Assembly (NCBI GenBank): GCA_950097015.1
Contig: CATNEN010000001.1
Location: 15,059,001-15,123,000 of the forward strand
From: Macrostomum hystrix
Taxonomy: Eukaryota > Platyhelminthes > Macrostomidae
Length of the DNA stretch: 64,000 bases
Reading direction: 5' to 3'
This document shows, in pieces, positions 26,435-38,879 of this stretch. The notes under the pieces were generated by a model, which was not told the DNA's origin, did not search any database, and saw only the letters and a program-made list of their open reading frames with translations. Each line of letters starts with the position of its first letter. The stretch's first letter is position 1. The position numbers and the translations under genes were made by a program.

Positions 26435-28392
26435 CCCTGGCCCCACTGTTAGCAAATTATCCCCACAGTTTACAAATCATCCCCGCAGTTTACAAATCAT
26501 CCCCATAGTTTACAAATCATCCCCACAGTTTACAAATCATCCCCACAGTTTACAAATCATCCCCGCAGTTTACAAATCATCCCCACAGTTTACAAATCAT
26601 CCCCACAGTTTACAAATCATCCCCGCAGTTTACAAATCATCCCCACAGTTGACAAATCATCCCAACAGTTTACAAATCATCCCCACAGTTTACAAATCAT
26701 CCCCCACAGTTTACAAATCATCCCCACAGTTGACAAATCATCCCAACAGTTTACAAATCATCCCCACAGTTTACAAATCATCCCCCACAGTTTACAAATC
26801 ATCCCCCACAGTTTACAAATCATCCCCAACAGTTTACAAATCATCCCCCACAGTTTACAAATCATCCCCAACAGTTTACAAATCATCCCCCACAGTTTAC
26901 AAATCATCCCCCACAGTTTACAAATCATCCCCCACAGTTTACAAATCATCCCCACAGTTTACAAATCATCCCCAACAGTTTACAAATCATCCCCCATAGT
27001 TTACAAATCATCCCCAACAGTTTACAAATCATCCCCACAGTTTACAAATCATCCCCAACAGTTTACAAATCATCCCCACAGTTTACAAATCATCCCCCAC
27101 AGTTTACAAATCATCCCCACAGTTGACAAATCATCCCAACAGTTTACAAATCATCCCCACAGTTTACAAATCATCGCCAACAGTTTACAAATCATCCCCA
27201 CAGTTTACAAATCATCCCCCACAGTTTACAAATCATCCCCACAGTTTACAAATCATCCCCCACAGTTTACAAATCATCCCCACAGTTTACAAATCATCGC
27301 CAACAGTTTACAAATCATCCCCACAGTTTACAAATCATCCCCCACAGTTTACAAATCATCCCCCACAGTTTACAAATCATCCCCACAGTTTACAAATCAT
27401 CCCCAACAGTTTACAAATCATCCCCCATAGTTTACAAATCATCCCCAACAGTTTACAAATCATCCCCACAGTTTACAAATCATCCCCAACAGTTTACAAA
27501 TCATCCCCACAGTTTACAAATCATCCCCCACAGTTTACAAATCATCCCCACAGTTGACAAATCATCCCCCACAGTTTACAAATCATCCCCACAGTTGACA
27601 AATCATCCCCAACAGTTTACAAATCATCCCCACAGTTTACAAATCATCCCCCACAGTTTACAAATCATCCCCACAGTTGACAAATCATCCCAACAGTTTA
27701 CAAATCATCCCCACAGTTTACAAATCATCCCCACAGTTTACAAATCATCCCCAACAGTTTACAAATCATCCCCACAGTTTACAAATCATCCCCCACAGTT
27801 TACAAATCATCCCCCACAGTTTACAAATCATCCCCACAGTTTACAAATCATCCCCACAGTTTACAAATCATCCCCACAGTTTACAAATCATCCCCACAGT
27901 TTACAAATCATCCCCACAGTTTACAAATCATCCCCACAGTTTACAAATCATCCCCCACAGTTTACAAATCATTCCCCACAGTTTACAAATCATCCCCCAC
28001 AGTTTACAAATCATCCCCACAGTTTACAAATCATCCCCACAGTTTACAAATCATCCCCACAGTTTACAAATCATCCCCCACAGTTTACAAATCATCCCCC
28101 ACAGTTTACAAATCATCCCCCACAGTTTACAAATCATCCCCCACAGTTTACAAATCATCCCCACAGTTGACAAATCATCCCAACAGTTTACAAATCATCC
28201 CCCACAGTTTGCAAATCATCCCCACAGTTTACAAATCATCCCCCACAGTTTACAAATCACCCCCCACAGTTTACTAATTATCCCCACAGTTTACTAATTG
28301 TCCCCTTCAGTTGACAGATTATCCCCTACATTGACAAATTATCCCCTACAGTTGACAAATTATCCCCCTTAGTTGGCAATCTATCCCCCAGT
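26435..28392. repeat. 20-21-bp minisatellite, about 2 kb
   Basis: About 95 copies of CACAGTTTACAAATCATCCC with one more C in many units (20 versus 21 bp) and an AACAG variant. Longest array in the window. Edges are diverged (ATTATCCCC, TTGACAAATTATC). The different unit lengths in patchy order give frames open on both strands, none genuine. Confidence 0.95.
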
Positions 28393-29969
28393 CGTATGGT
28401 GCACCAGTTGCACAGTTTTTTATCACCATTATTGCATTTTGTATTAAAATATTAGTCATAAAAACTACCATAAATTTGTTTCAATAAAAAAATAATTCCG
28501 AATATGAAAAGTGCAGACAGATGCCCAGATAGCCAAAATAGGAATATATACACGCCAGTTGAACAGAAGAGGCAGCGAAAGAAGAGAAGACACGACGCTG
28601 GCACTGCAGGAGCTGCTAGGGGGGAACGGAACAGTTGAAGCATGAAAAAACTCTGGGCTCGGGAACGGGATGGGAACTGGGAATTCCAGGCCACTCACTA
28701 TCGCCGTCTTCTCCAATGTCCCACAGAAGCCGAAGTCGAACTGTCTCCATTCTTCTAGCATGCTGAAGTGTATTTTCTGTTCCTTATTGGATTTCAAAAT
28801 TCTCTTCGGGATGCTACGAGCCTCGTAGTATTGAAAAAGGAATGCCAGTTATTTTAGGTTGGCATCTATGTATTCTATAACTACTTGACATTTAGACTTG
28901 CGTTCATGTCTTAGGCTTGTTTCATTTATTAAAAAAAACAGTTTTTGTACTCTGGATGCGTATGTAAATATATGAATGCTCGTGAAATTCACTTTTTTTA
29001 TATAGGTTGTTTTTGTTGTTTTCATCACATATCGGGTATATTCTACCCTAGGTGAAGACCGTGTTTGATAATCAAGCAGGATCTTTTATCATCTACAAGT
29101 TTTAGTCAAGGATCTATAAAAGTACATGTGGCACACACAATGAACCATCAAAATTTCTACCCAAGCTAAGGCAGTTTCGAAGACGGAATGTGTTCACATG
29201 TGCCCCCCTGAACGAACTCTAGACCTCTTATATAGGCTTCTAAACCTCGGTTTAGGTTTATAATCAGTTTAAAAGATTTTTGATAAACATCGGGTAGGCT
29301 TACTATTGGAATCTACATAAATTTAATTAAAGTTAACAATTCCTGTTTTTTTCGATACATATCGGCTATTTTCCTTCGTAAGCTGTATGTTCTAAAAAAA
29401 CTAAGAATCCAATGCATTGAATCCATGAGCTATTAAATGATGGGATTCGCAAAGACAGATTCTAACAGTACAATCTAGACTTTTCGGACTAGCCAATTCC
29501 GCCCCAATAGATAGAGAGCTTAAGGAAGAAAATCCCCATCTGGCCAGGCCAGATAGAAATCCCCTGACAGCTTTGCCTCGCAATAATATACGCATTTTTA
29601 TAGACGTCTTCAGTCTCTCGATTATTATTATATGTATGCTAGAAACTGGATCAAATGGGAGTTTTTAGTGATTGCCAATAGGCAATAGGAAATTTGGCTC
29701 CACCTCTTGTTCCAAATAGGCTGGGGCATTTCTCATCCCTTCATCCTTTTAGGCTCCTCTCCTTCAACCGTTTTCTACAGTGAAGAGACTTTGATTTTTT
29801 GCCTAATCAAAGGGGGCGAAAAAACTACAGAGTGGATTTCGGGAGAAGAGAAAAATCCCATTTTCTCTAGGATATTTAATAGTTCTAATAGTTGTTAGAC
29901 AATCTGCAGATCCTGATGGATGTGCTGCCACTTTTAACAGCTTTTTATTTTAGATTGTAACCCCCAAGA
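28393..29969. other. Non-coding; no supported gene
   Basis: A minus-strand open segment at about 28716-28779 (MLEEWRQFDFGFCGTLEKT) has a donor-like GTGAGT but a poor acceptor. A plus frame at about 29450-29670 has no start codon. Neither resembles a family I know. Confidence 0.35.
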
Positions 29970-31592
29970 TCCTCAGCTTAGGCTTTGCGATCTACCACAC
30001 ATCCACAGCCACCCTCGCCTAGAGTCCCAGATCCTCAGGTTGTGGGGCAGCCACCATCGCCTAGAGTCCCAGATCCTCAGGTTGTGGGGCAGCCACCATC
30101 GCCTAGAATCCCAGATCCTCAGGTTGTGGGGCAGCCACAATCGCCTAGAGTCCCAGATCCTCAGGTTGTGGGGCAGCCACCATCGCCTAGAATCCCAGAT
30201 CCTCAGGTTGTGGGGCAGTCACCATCGCCTAGAGTCCCAGATCCTCAGGTTGTGGGGCAGCCACCATCGCCTAGAATCCCAGATCCTCAGGTTGTGGGGC
30301 AGTCACCATCGCCTAGAGTCCCAGATCCTCAGGTTGTGGGGCAGCCACCATCGCCTAGAGTCCCAGATCCTCAGGTTGTGGGGCAGTCACCATCGCCTAG
30401 AGTCCCAGATCCTCAGGTTGTGGGGCAGCCACCATCGCCTAGAATCCCAGATCCTCAGGTTGTGGGGCAGCCACCATCGCCTAGAATCCCAGATCCTCAG
30501 GTTGTGGGGCAGCCACCATCGCCTAGAATCCCAGATCCTCAGGTTGTGGGGCAGCCACCATCGCCTAGAATCCCAGATCCTCAGGTTGTGGGGCAGCCAC
30601 CATCGCCTAGAATCCCAGATCCTCAGGTTGTGGGGCAGCCACCATCGCCTAGAATCCCAGATCCTCAGGTTGTGGGGCAGCCACCATCGCCTAGAATCCC
30701 AGATCCTCAGGTTGTGGGGCAGTCACCATCGCCTAGAATCCCAGATCCTCAGGTTGTGGGGCAGCCAACATCGCCTAGAATCCCAGATCCTCAGGTTGTG
30801 GGGCAGCCACCATCGCCTAGAGTCCCAGATCCTCAGGTTGTGGGGCAGCCAACATCGCCTAGAATCCCAGATCCTCAGGTTGTGGGGCAGCCAACATCGC
30901 CTAGAATCCCAGATCCTCAGGTTGTGGGGCAGTCACCATCGCCTAGAGTCCCAGATCCTCAGGTTGTGGGGCAGCCACCATCGCCTAGAATCCCAGATCC
31001 TCAGGTTGTGGGGCAGCCACCATCGCCTAGAATCCCAGATCCTCAGGTTGTGGGGCAGCCAGCATCGCCTAGAGTTCCCGATCCTCAGGTTGTGGGGCAG
31101 CCAACATCGCCTAGAATCCCAGATCCTCAGGTTGTGGTGCAGCCACCCTCGCCTAGAGTTCCCGATCCTCAGGTTGTGGGGCAGCCACCATCGCCTAGAG
31201 TCCCAGATCCTCAGGTTGTGGGGCAGCCACCATCGCCTAGAGTCCCAGATCCTCAGGTTGTGGGGCAGCCACCATCGCCTAGAATCCCAGATCCTCAGGT
31301 TGTGGGGCAGCCACCATCGCCTAGAGTCCCAGATCCTCAGGTTGTGGGGCAGCCAACATCGCCTAGAATCCCAGATCCTCAGGTTGTGGGGCAGCCACCA
31401 TCGCCTAGAGTCCCAGATCCTCAGGTTGTGGGGCAGCCACCATCGCCTAGAATCCCAGATCCTCAGGTTGTGGGGCAGCCACCATCGCCTAGAATCCCAG
31501 ATCCTCAGGTTGTGGGGCAGCCACCATCGCCTAGAGTCCCAGATCCTCAGGTTGTGGGGCAGCCACCATCGCCTAGAATCCCAGATCCTCAG
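29970..31592. repeat. 39-bp minisatellite
   Basis: About 40 highly uniform copies of CAGATCCTCAGGTTGTGGGG followed by CAGCCACCATCGCCTAGA and ATC or GTC. Since 39 is a multiple of three, a 597-codon frame with PPSPR(V/I)PDPQVVGQ units stays open, but it lacks an ATG and the variants change amino acids (V/I, P/S/T/Q) freely. A second frame is open for 524 codons as well. I treat it as a non-coding array. Confidence 0.93.
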
Positions 31593-31704
31593 TTTTCTTA
31601 TGTACGAACATTAATTAGCTCTTCGTTCGTATTCAGCGTTTGCACTTTAATCTATTTTGTAAAAGCTGCTCAGAAAAGAGAAGCAGAAGAATTGAAAAGC
31701 GGCA

Positions 31705-31956
31705 ATGGAAGGCGGCTTACAAAGTCCAGCATTGTGTCTCTTCCTTCTCCTTCATCATTCACTCTTTCTAGTTGCTAACTATGCAGCCCCAAACGATCAA
31801 TTGCATACAGTCAATGCTGAGGCCGTCTCTGTCTCCCTGTCTCCCGCAAATCGATTTGGCGCCACTGCCAATCTGGCCAGTATGTATCTGTACAGAGATT
31901 CGCTAGGCTACATAGTAGATAAAAAAGGCTCTATCTATTCTCGAGTGACTAACTGA
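31705..31956 (+). CDS. Possible small secreted protein, 83 aa
   Basis: ATG-initiated frame beginning MEGGLQSPALCLFLLLHHSL, with a hydrophobic core and a plausible signal-peptidase site near ANYAA. The rest (NDQLHTVNAEA...LYRDSLGYIVDKKGS) has one dibasic KK and no cysteines, and ends VTN. I recognise no family. It could be a prohormone-like peptide, or a chance frame beside the array, in which it would have no conserved homologue. No introns or polyadenylation signal were identified. Confidence 0.3.
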   Translation: MEGGLQSPALCLFLLLHHSLFLVANYAAPNDQLHTVNAEAVSVSLSPANRFGATANLASMYLYRDSLGYIVDKKGSIYSRVTN

Positions 31957-32504
31957 TTGGACTATATATATATATGCGTGGCCCAATTCGAGATTTGGTG
32001 GGAATGAGCGTCCAGTTGTTCGTTGAAGAGGCCACTTCAATGACTTGGCTCCTTCATCGGCAGTTAGACTCAAAGTCTGCCCACGCCATGCTCACCCTCG
32101 CACACTCTTTACACTAGCTACTAATGACCGAAGCTTTCATGGATGATGGATAAAGTGAAACTGAAAGATGTAAGCAAAGCTAGTCAATTGGCGAGATGTT
32201 CTGAGTACCGGCGTCTCTACTTCTAGCGCCATTCTTGGCGTTCAAAAATAGTCATTCCAAAACAATTAGTTCATGATTGATTAGTCGGAGGAAAACTATT
32301 TCCTGGTCCTGTTTGCTTCTGGAATAAGGGATTGCTTTCGTGACTGAATTTATAGTCCTATTTTAAGAGCACGCGTTACATTTATGTACTCGTATATATA
32401 CAAAAATTATGCAGTTCATCAAGTTGAGATTGTGAAAGTTGAGACCCTTCATTATTCTCAGGACTTCTCGAGATTCTCAGGCTTCGCGCAGAACTTTAGG
32501 CCTC
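31957..32504. other. Non-coding spacer
   Basis: A short (TA)n run at about 31963. No exon or RNA gene seen. Confidence 0.4.
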
Positions 32505-32772
32505 CCTCAGATCTTCAGACCTCCCTCAGATCTTCAGACCTCCCTCAGATCCTCAGGCCTCCCTCAGATCCTCAGGCCTCCCTCAGATCCTCAGGCCTCC
32601 CTCAGATCCTCAGACCTCCCTCAGATTCTCAGGACTTCTCGAGATTGTCAGGCCTCCCGCAGAACTTCAGGCCTCCTCAGATCCTCAGGTCTCCCTCAGA
32701 TTCTCAGGCCTCCCTCAGATCCTCAGGCCTCCCTCAGATCTTCAGGTCTACTTCAGATCCTCAGGTCTCCCT
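32505..32772. repeat. 18-bp minisatellite
   Basis: About 14 copies of CCTCAGATCCTCAGGCCTCC-like sequence in an 18-19-bp period, more degenerate than its neighbours, with CTTCTCGAGATT variants at both sides. It shares CAGATCCTCAGG with the 39-bp array. Confidence 0.9.
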
Positions 32773-33674
32773 AAGCTTTTGAGGCTTGATTTTAATTGTT
32801 TGGCTTCCACCAGATCCTTGAGGCTTGGATTTCACAAAGCCCAAGTTAACGATTCAATCTTTTGTACAAGTAATTGTTTTCTGTCGTTTCTTCCTTCGTT
32901 CATGGAACACTGTGTAATGGATCTTTTGTATTCGCATATTATTCAGAATTCTACTTGACAATTAACTTCTTCCCCCCTCTCTCTCTCTCCAGTTGATTTG
33001 CATTTCATTCGATCATCAATCCTGACTGTCATGACAGCTGTGAGTCATCCGTAGTTTTTAGTAGCTACTAGTGTGACATTCTTGTCCCCATTTAGTTCGG
33101 CGTGTTAAGCTTAGCTCTAAGCCTAGTAAATCCGTCTTAGATTTCCGAATGGCAGTCGGCGCCACCCCCTGTGTCTAAACTCTCGCCTTCCTTCTCTTCA
33201 GTTAGACCTTCTGCTAGCTTATTGAGGAAGCAAATTCTTCGCCTTGCAACTCCCAGTATGCTGGCAATTTCAGTTGAGGCTTGAATTAGTAGATACCCAC
33301 TGCAAGACCTCTTTCTCCCTGCTCCCGTCCCGTCCCGTCCCGCTCCCGACCCTCCTCGTGGGTCTGTCGGACTCTTGCATCTCAATCTTTCTCTCTGCGA
33401 GTGTGTTGGCTTGCCTTCTGGCACTGTGTGCTCCTCCAATCAGTTTTGTTGGGAGTTCGCCCAGCTCCATCACTTCACGAAATTAGCTGCCCGGAATTCG
33501 TCCCCTGATGATGTTGCTGCTGTTGCTGCTTCTGCATGTAAGACCTGCTGCTGAATTGTGTGGCCCAGTATATGTAGCAATAAACATCTAAATAAGATCT
33601 GATGTTTAATTGCAACTGGCCTTAACTGCCTCATCTTTCACTAGGGACTAATATTTTTCGTGTTGATGAAACTT
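32773..33674. other. Non-coding; no supported gene
   Basis: GC-richer at 33130-33490 with overlapping open frames on both strands. None has splice sites plus recognisable protein text. Confidence 0.35.
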
Positions 33675-33775
33675 TCCCGTTTCCTGAAATTTCACTTGCC
33701 TGAAGTTTCACTTGCCTGAAGTTTTACTTACCTGAAATTTCATTTCACTGTAATTTCGCTGCACTAAGTTTCACT
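33675..33775. repeat. Outlying copies of the 17-bp GTTTCACTT unit
   Basis: Four to six diverged copies of TGAAGTTTCACTTGCC, the unit that forms the large array at 34992-35546, lie immediately before the 23-bp array. Confidence 0.85.
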
Positions 33776-33781
33776 GTTCCC

Positions 33782-34519
33782 CAGATCCTCAGGTACTGCA
33801 GCCACCGTCCCTCAGATCTTCAGATACGGCAGCCACGATCCCTCAGGCACTGCAGCCACGATCCCTCAGGCACTGCAGCCACGATCCCTCAGGCACTGCA
33901 GCCACCATCCCTCAGGAACTGCAGCCACCATCCCTCAGGTACTGCAGCCACCATCCCTCAGGTACTGTAGCCACCATCCCTCAGGCACTGCAGCCACGAT
34001 CCCTCAGGCACTGCAGCCACGATCCCTCTGGTACTGCAGCCACCATCCCTCAGGCACTGCAGCCACCATCCCTCAGGTACTGCAGCCACCATCCCTCAGG
34101 TACTGCAGCCACCATCCCTTAGTTACTTCAGCCACCATCCCTCAGGTACTTCAGCCACCATCCCTCAGGTACTTCAGCCACCATCCCTCAGGTACTGCAG
34201 CCACCATCCCTCAGGTACTGCAGCCGCCATCCCTCAGGTACTGCAGCCACCATCCCTCAGGTACTGCAGCCACCATCCCTCTGGTACTGCAGCCACCATC
34301 CCTCAGGTACTGCAGCCACCATCCCTCAGGTACTGCAGCCACCATCCCTCAGGTACTGCAGCCACCATCCCTCAGGTACTGCAGCCACCATCCCTCAGGT
34401 ACTTCAGCCACCATCCCTCAGGTACTTCAGCCACCATCCCTCAGGTACTGCAGCCACCATCCCTCAGGTACTGCAGCCACCATCCCTCAGGTACTGCAGC
34501 CACCGTCCCCTAGATTCTG
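33782..34519. repeat. 23-bp minisatellite
   Basis: About 32 copies of GGTACTGCAGCCACCATCCC plus TCA. It begins and ends in CAGATCCTCAGGTACTG-type sequence, the word also central to the 39-bp array. Confidence 0.95.
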
Positions 34520-34991
34520 AGGTACTGCATTAGTCCATTAGTGAGGCGATAAAGCTAGCTAGACATTGTATTTAGATTTAGAAGTCAGTGGTCTTAGTTT
34601 GTGTTTAGTTGGACTTCGGCGAAGCACTCTTGGGACGTGTGTGTGTGTGTTTGAGCCAATCGCTCTGGGGCTCATTGTGATGCAAATTGACTTTCCGCTA
34701 AACTAGAGTCAGTTCTATTCGCCTGACTGCTTATCCAATGTGTCCTGTTATATTCTGCTTTTCTGTCTAACTGACTGACTGACTAAATAACTAGCTGTCC
34801 GTTATTTTTCCCATACTCCATCGCGTTAACCCCTTCAGGCAGTCTCCGCAGATACTGAGTAATTTGGCGCTCTGTGAATGAGATTTAGTTTGAAAGTATC
34901 AAATACCTTCTTAATAAGAATTTTGCCTTGCAGGTTAACTTATTACCCCTCTAGAAGGAAAATCGGCTATCCTCTTATTGGATTATCTGAC
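34520..34991. other. Unique spacer between two arrays
   Basis: Includes a (GT)n run at about 34640 and GACTGACTGACT near 34775. No exon seen. Confidence 0.4.
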
Positions 34992-35546
34992 AATTCCCTG
35001 AAGTTTCACTTCCCTGAAGTTTCACTTCCCTGAAGTTTCACTTCCCTGAAGTTTCACTTCCCTGAAGTTTCACTTCCCTGAAGTTTCACTTCCCTAGTTT
35101 CACTTCCCTGAAGTTTCACTTCCCTGAAGTTTCACTTCCCTAGTTTCACTTCCCTGAAGTTTCACTTCCCTGAAGTTTCAATTTCCTAGTTTCACTTCCC
35201 TGAAGTTTCACTTCCCTAGTTTCACTTCCCTGAAGTTTCACTTCCCTGAAGTTTCAATTTCCTAGTTTCACTTTCCTAGTTTCACTTGCCTGAAGTTTCA
35301 ATTTCCTAGTTTCACTTTCCTAGTTTCACTTGCCTGAAGTTTCACTTGCCTGAAGTTTCACTTCCCTGAAGTTTCACTTTCCTAGTTTCACTTCCCTGAA
35401 GTTTCACTTTCCTAGTTTCACTTCCCTGAAGTTTCACTTTCCTAGTTTCACTTGCCTGAAGTTTCACTTGCCTGAAGTTTCACTTCCCTGAAGTTTCACT
35501 TCCCTGAAGTTTCACTTGCCTGAAGTTTCACTTCCCTGAATTATCA
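34992..35546. repeat. 15-17-bp minisatellite
   Basis: About 34 copies of CTGAAGTTTCACTTCCC (17 bp) mixed with a 15-bp form CTAGTTTCACTTCCC. The array ends in TATCAGGTACTTTAGG, echoing the 23-bp array unit. Confidence 0.95.
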
Positions 35547-36609
35547 GGTACTTTAGGTACTTTTTTTATTTTCATTTTTTTATTTTCTGCCTAAGAAAAA
35601 TGTTCGCATTAATTTGATTCAGAACTGAAGAACAAGCCAGTTTAGAAAATAGTGTTTGGCACGTACAGTTGGAAAGCCTAGGTGAGCTGTACCGGGTTGA
35701 AAACGATGCCAAGTTTAAAAAAATGCTACTTGGCTAGTGAGACCTTTGCTTGGGTGTCATTAGCGGCACGTTTAGTTTCATATATTTAGCAAGTTAATTG
35801 GAATGCTACTCTGCAGATGAACTTGGGAATCTCCCTCGACACTTTTGAAAGCAATTTTCTAGTGAACTTGGTTAGTTAGGTAAGAGAAATTAGGCCAAAG
35901 AAAGTGGGATGGGCTGACTAGAGATCCCTAGGGATTTGTTCCTCTTTTAGGCTTTACCGAGTAAATTTGCTATTCTGCTCGAGCAGTTAATCAGATTTCT
36001 CTATCCACCAGTAACTAACCAGTAATTCTTTTTTTCTGCTCCATCTTCTTACGCCCTGATGTTTCAGAAGCTTCTGTTAAGTTATCGAGTGACAGGTCTA
36101 TTTTAATCGGTTTGTTCTCTGGTAGTTGCTTGATAATAACAATAACTGTCTGGTCTGTGTATATATGTGTGTGCTTGTGTGCTTTCATTTGTAGACTCGC
36201 CGCGGATTCACTTAACTACTCATTCAGCCTTGAGTATAAACGCATTTGGCTAGATCCCCAGATAATCATACGGATGAGACACAGATTCTGAAAATGACGA
36301 ATTAGGTTAAGATCATTCTTGGTCATGTGGCTGCTATGTGCTATTCTGAACTTACTGTTTTATTGCTGTCTCCGCTAAGTCTGCGTTTGCAGAATAATTT
36401 ATCCCTTTCCCAATCCACGCAATAGCATCGAATAGATCATCAATCTTGCCTCATAAACTCAATATCAGCTAGATCACAATTTGATTGGTGTTTGCCTGTG
36501 CTTGCACTTTTTCATGACTTTATAGCGCCAATGATTAATCATGCTGGATGCTAAAAATGTCACGGCTTATAAACATGATTTATAGGAGCGTGTATGGGTT
36601 ATCTATGGT
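35547..36609. other. Non-coding; no supported gene
   Basis: AT-rich unique sequence. No exon, RNA gene or array seen. Confidence 0.4.
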
Positions 36610-36915
36610 GTGAGTAGATAAGAGTGGAGAAGTAGATCAGGGTGGGAGAAGATTAGGGTGGGAGTAGATCAGGGTGGGAGATCAGGGTTGGGAGGAGATC
36701 AGGGTGGGAGGAGATCTGGCTGGGAGGAGATCTGGGTGGGAGGAGAACAGGGTGAGAGTAGATCAGGGTGGGAGGAGATCACGGTGAGAGTAGATCAGGG
36801 TGAGAGTAGATCAGGGTGAGAGTAGATTAGAGTGGGAGTAGATTAGAGTGGGAGTAGATTAGAGTGGGAGTAGATTAGAGTGGGATAGATTAGGGTGGGA
36901 GTTGATTAGGGTGGA
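36610..36915. repeat. 16-17-bp minisatellite
   Basis: About 18 copies of GTAGATCAGGGTGGGA with GGAGATC and TTAGAGTGGGA variants; plus strand purine-rich. Confidence 0.92.
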
Positions 36916-37321
36916 AGTAAAAAATAGAAATAGAAATAGGGTAGGATTTTGGTGACAATAGATATTAAAGGAGTATGTTTAGAGGAAGCTGTGAGAGGGT
37001 AGCTTATAGACACTATTATTTTGTCTTAATTTGCACCAGCTGTTTTTCTGCGGTCTGTTCATAGTGCACAATGCAAACTATTATTCCCTAATAAGTTGGG
37101 AAATGATTTTGTAATTATACTCTATCTGCGAATGTACAATGTGAGGACAATTTTTATACACAAATTAGTCTTGATTGTGACGACAATTGTCGACTAGTTG
37201 TATTGTTAGATGTTCGATGATTGGTTAATTAGTTCAGGATTTTTTGTCTCGCTAGTTTAATTATTGGCGTTTTTCTAGGCTTTTGGGATAATTGTAGTTT
37301 CTTTATCAAAATGCAATGTTC
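36916..37321. other. Unique AT-rich spacer
   Basis: Nothing recognised. Confidence 0.4.
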
Positions 37322-38372
37322 TATGCGATGTCTATAAGATAATGTCTATAGGATGATGTCTATAAGATAATGTCTATAGGATGATGTCTATAGGATAATG
37401 TCTATAGGGGATGATGTCTATAGGATGATGTCTATAGGGGATGATGTCTATAGGGGATGATGTCTATAGGATGATGTCTATAGGATGATGTCTATAGGAT
37501 GATGTCTATAAGATAATGTCTATAGGATGATGTCTATAGGATGATGTCTATAGGATAATGTCTATAGGGGATGATGTCTATAGGATGATGTCTATAGGAT
37601 AATGTCTATAGGGGATGATGTCTATAGGATGATGTCTATAAGATAATGTCTATAGGATGATGTCTATAGGATAATGTCTATAGGATAATGTCTATAGGAT
37701 AATGTCTATAGGATAATGTCTATAGGGGATGATGTCTATAGGATAATGTCTATAGGATGATGTCTATAGGATGATGTCTATAGGATGATGTCTATAAGAT
37801 AATGTCTATAGGATGATGTCTATAGGATAATGTCTATAGGATAATGTCTATAGGGGATGATGTCTATAGGATAATGTCTATAGGGGATGATGTCTATAGG
37901 ATAATGTCTATAGGGGATGATGTCTATAGGATAATGTCTATAGGATGATGTCTATATGATGATGTCTATAGGATGATGTCTATAAGATAATGTCTATAGG
38001 ATGATGTCTATAGGATGATGTCTATAGGATGATGTCTATAGGATAATGTCTATAGGATGATGTCTATAGGATGATGTCTATAGGATGATGTCTATAAGAT
38101 AATGTCTATAGGATGATGTCTATAGGATGATGTCTATAGGATGATGTCTATAGGATAATGTCTATAGGATGATGTCTATAGGATGATGTCTATAGGATGA
38201 TGTCTATAAGATAATGTCTATAGGATGATGTCTATAGGATAATGTCTATAGGGGATGATGTCTATAGGATGATGTCTATAGGATGATATCTATAAGATTA
38301 TGTCTACAGGACGACGTCTATAGGATGAGATCTACAGGATAAAATCTATCGAACGATATCTATAGGATGACA
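37322..38372. repeat. 14-16-bp minisatellite
   Basis: About 73 copies of AGGATGATGTCTAT, with ATAATG and two-base-longer GGGGATGATG forms. The order of variants repeats over distances of about 100-150 bp. The right edge (38290-38370) is strongly diverged. Confidence 0.95.
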
Positions 38373-38879
38373 TCTATTGTATGAGTTTTTAACTGCAGCA
38401 GTACACGGACAGATTTTATTTTAATTTCTTGATTTTTCTTAATTGAATTCTGCTATTGAAATGTAGCCTGTGTAAAATGTGTTAATTAGCCAATCAGCTA
38501 TTTAATTTAGTGTTTAAACTAATCGAGCTGTGCTGTGAGTTTCTCAATGACCCTTGTTAAATAGGTTAAACTTCAGGTTTAGTAGATCTGTGTATCATCT
38601 ATCACTTATAAGAGCTGTAGATATTGAAGTATTACCTGTCCACTCACTCGACTTAATTCACTTTTTCGCATTCTCAATTTTCTCAATATCCTCCCCTACA
38701 ATCGCTGATTGACAGGACTCAAGTGGGTTGCCCTGGAGTGTACGGGCCAACTGCTGTGAGAAGCGTGGAGTGTTACGGCTTGTCCTGGGTGCCTGGCCTT
38801 CTAAATTTTGTGTAAGTCAGAAATGAAGAAATTAACTTATAGTGACAGTGGTTGCTAGTGAATTAGGTGATGTTAGATT
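38373..38879. other. Unique spacer
   Basis: No coding or RNA feature seen. Confidence 0.4.

Noticed and set aside
26435-28392. CRISPR-like array
   Set aside because: Repeats are contiguous with no unique spacers, and the DNA is animal nuclear.
29985-31778. 597-codon ORF of PPSPR(V/I)PDPQVVGQ repeats, as a collagen/mucin-like protein
   Set aside because: No ATG, two frames are open at once because the unit is 39 bp, and base changes alter amino acids without any sign of constraint.
33137-33486. Overlapping ORFs on both strands
   Set aside because: No splice context or recognisable motif; codon use looks random.
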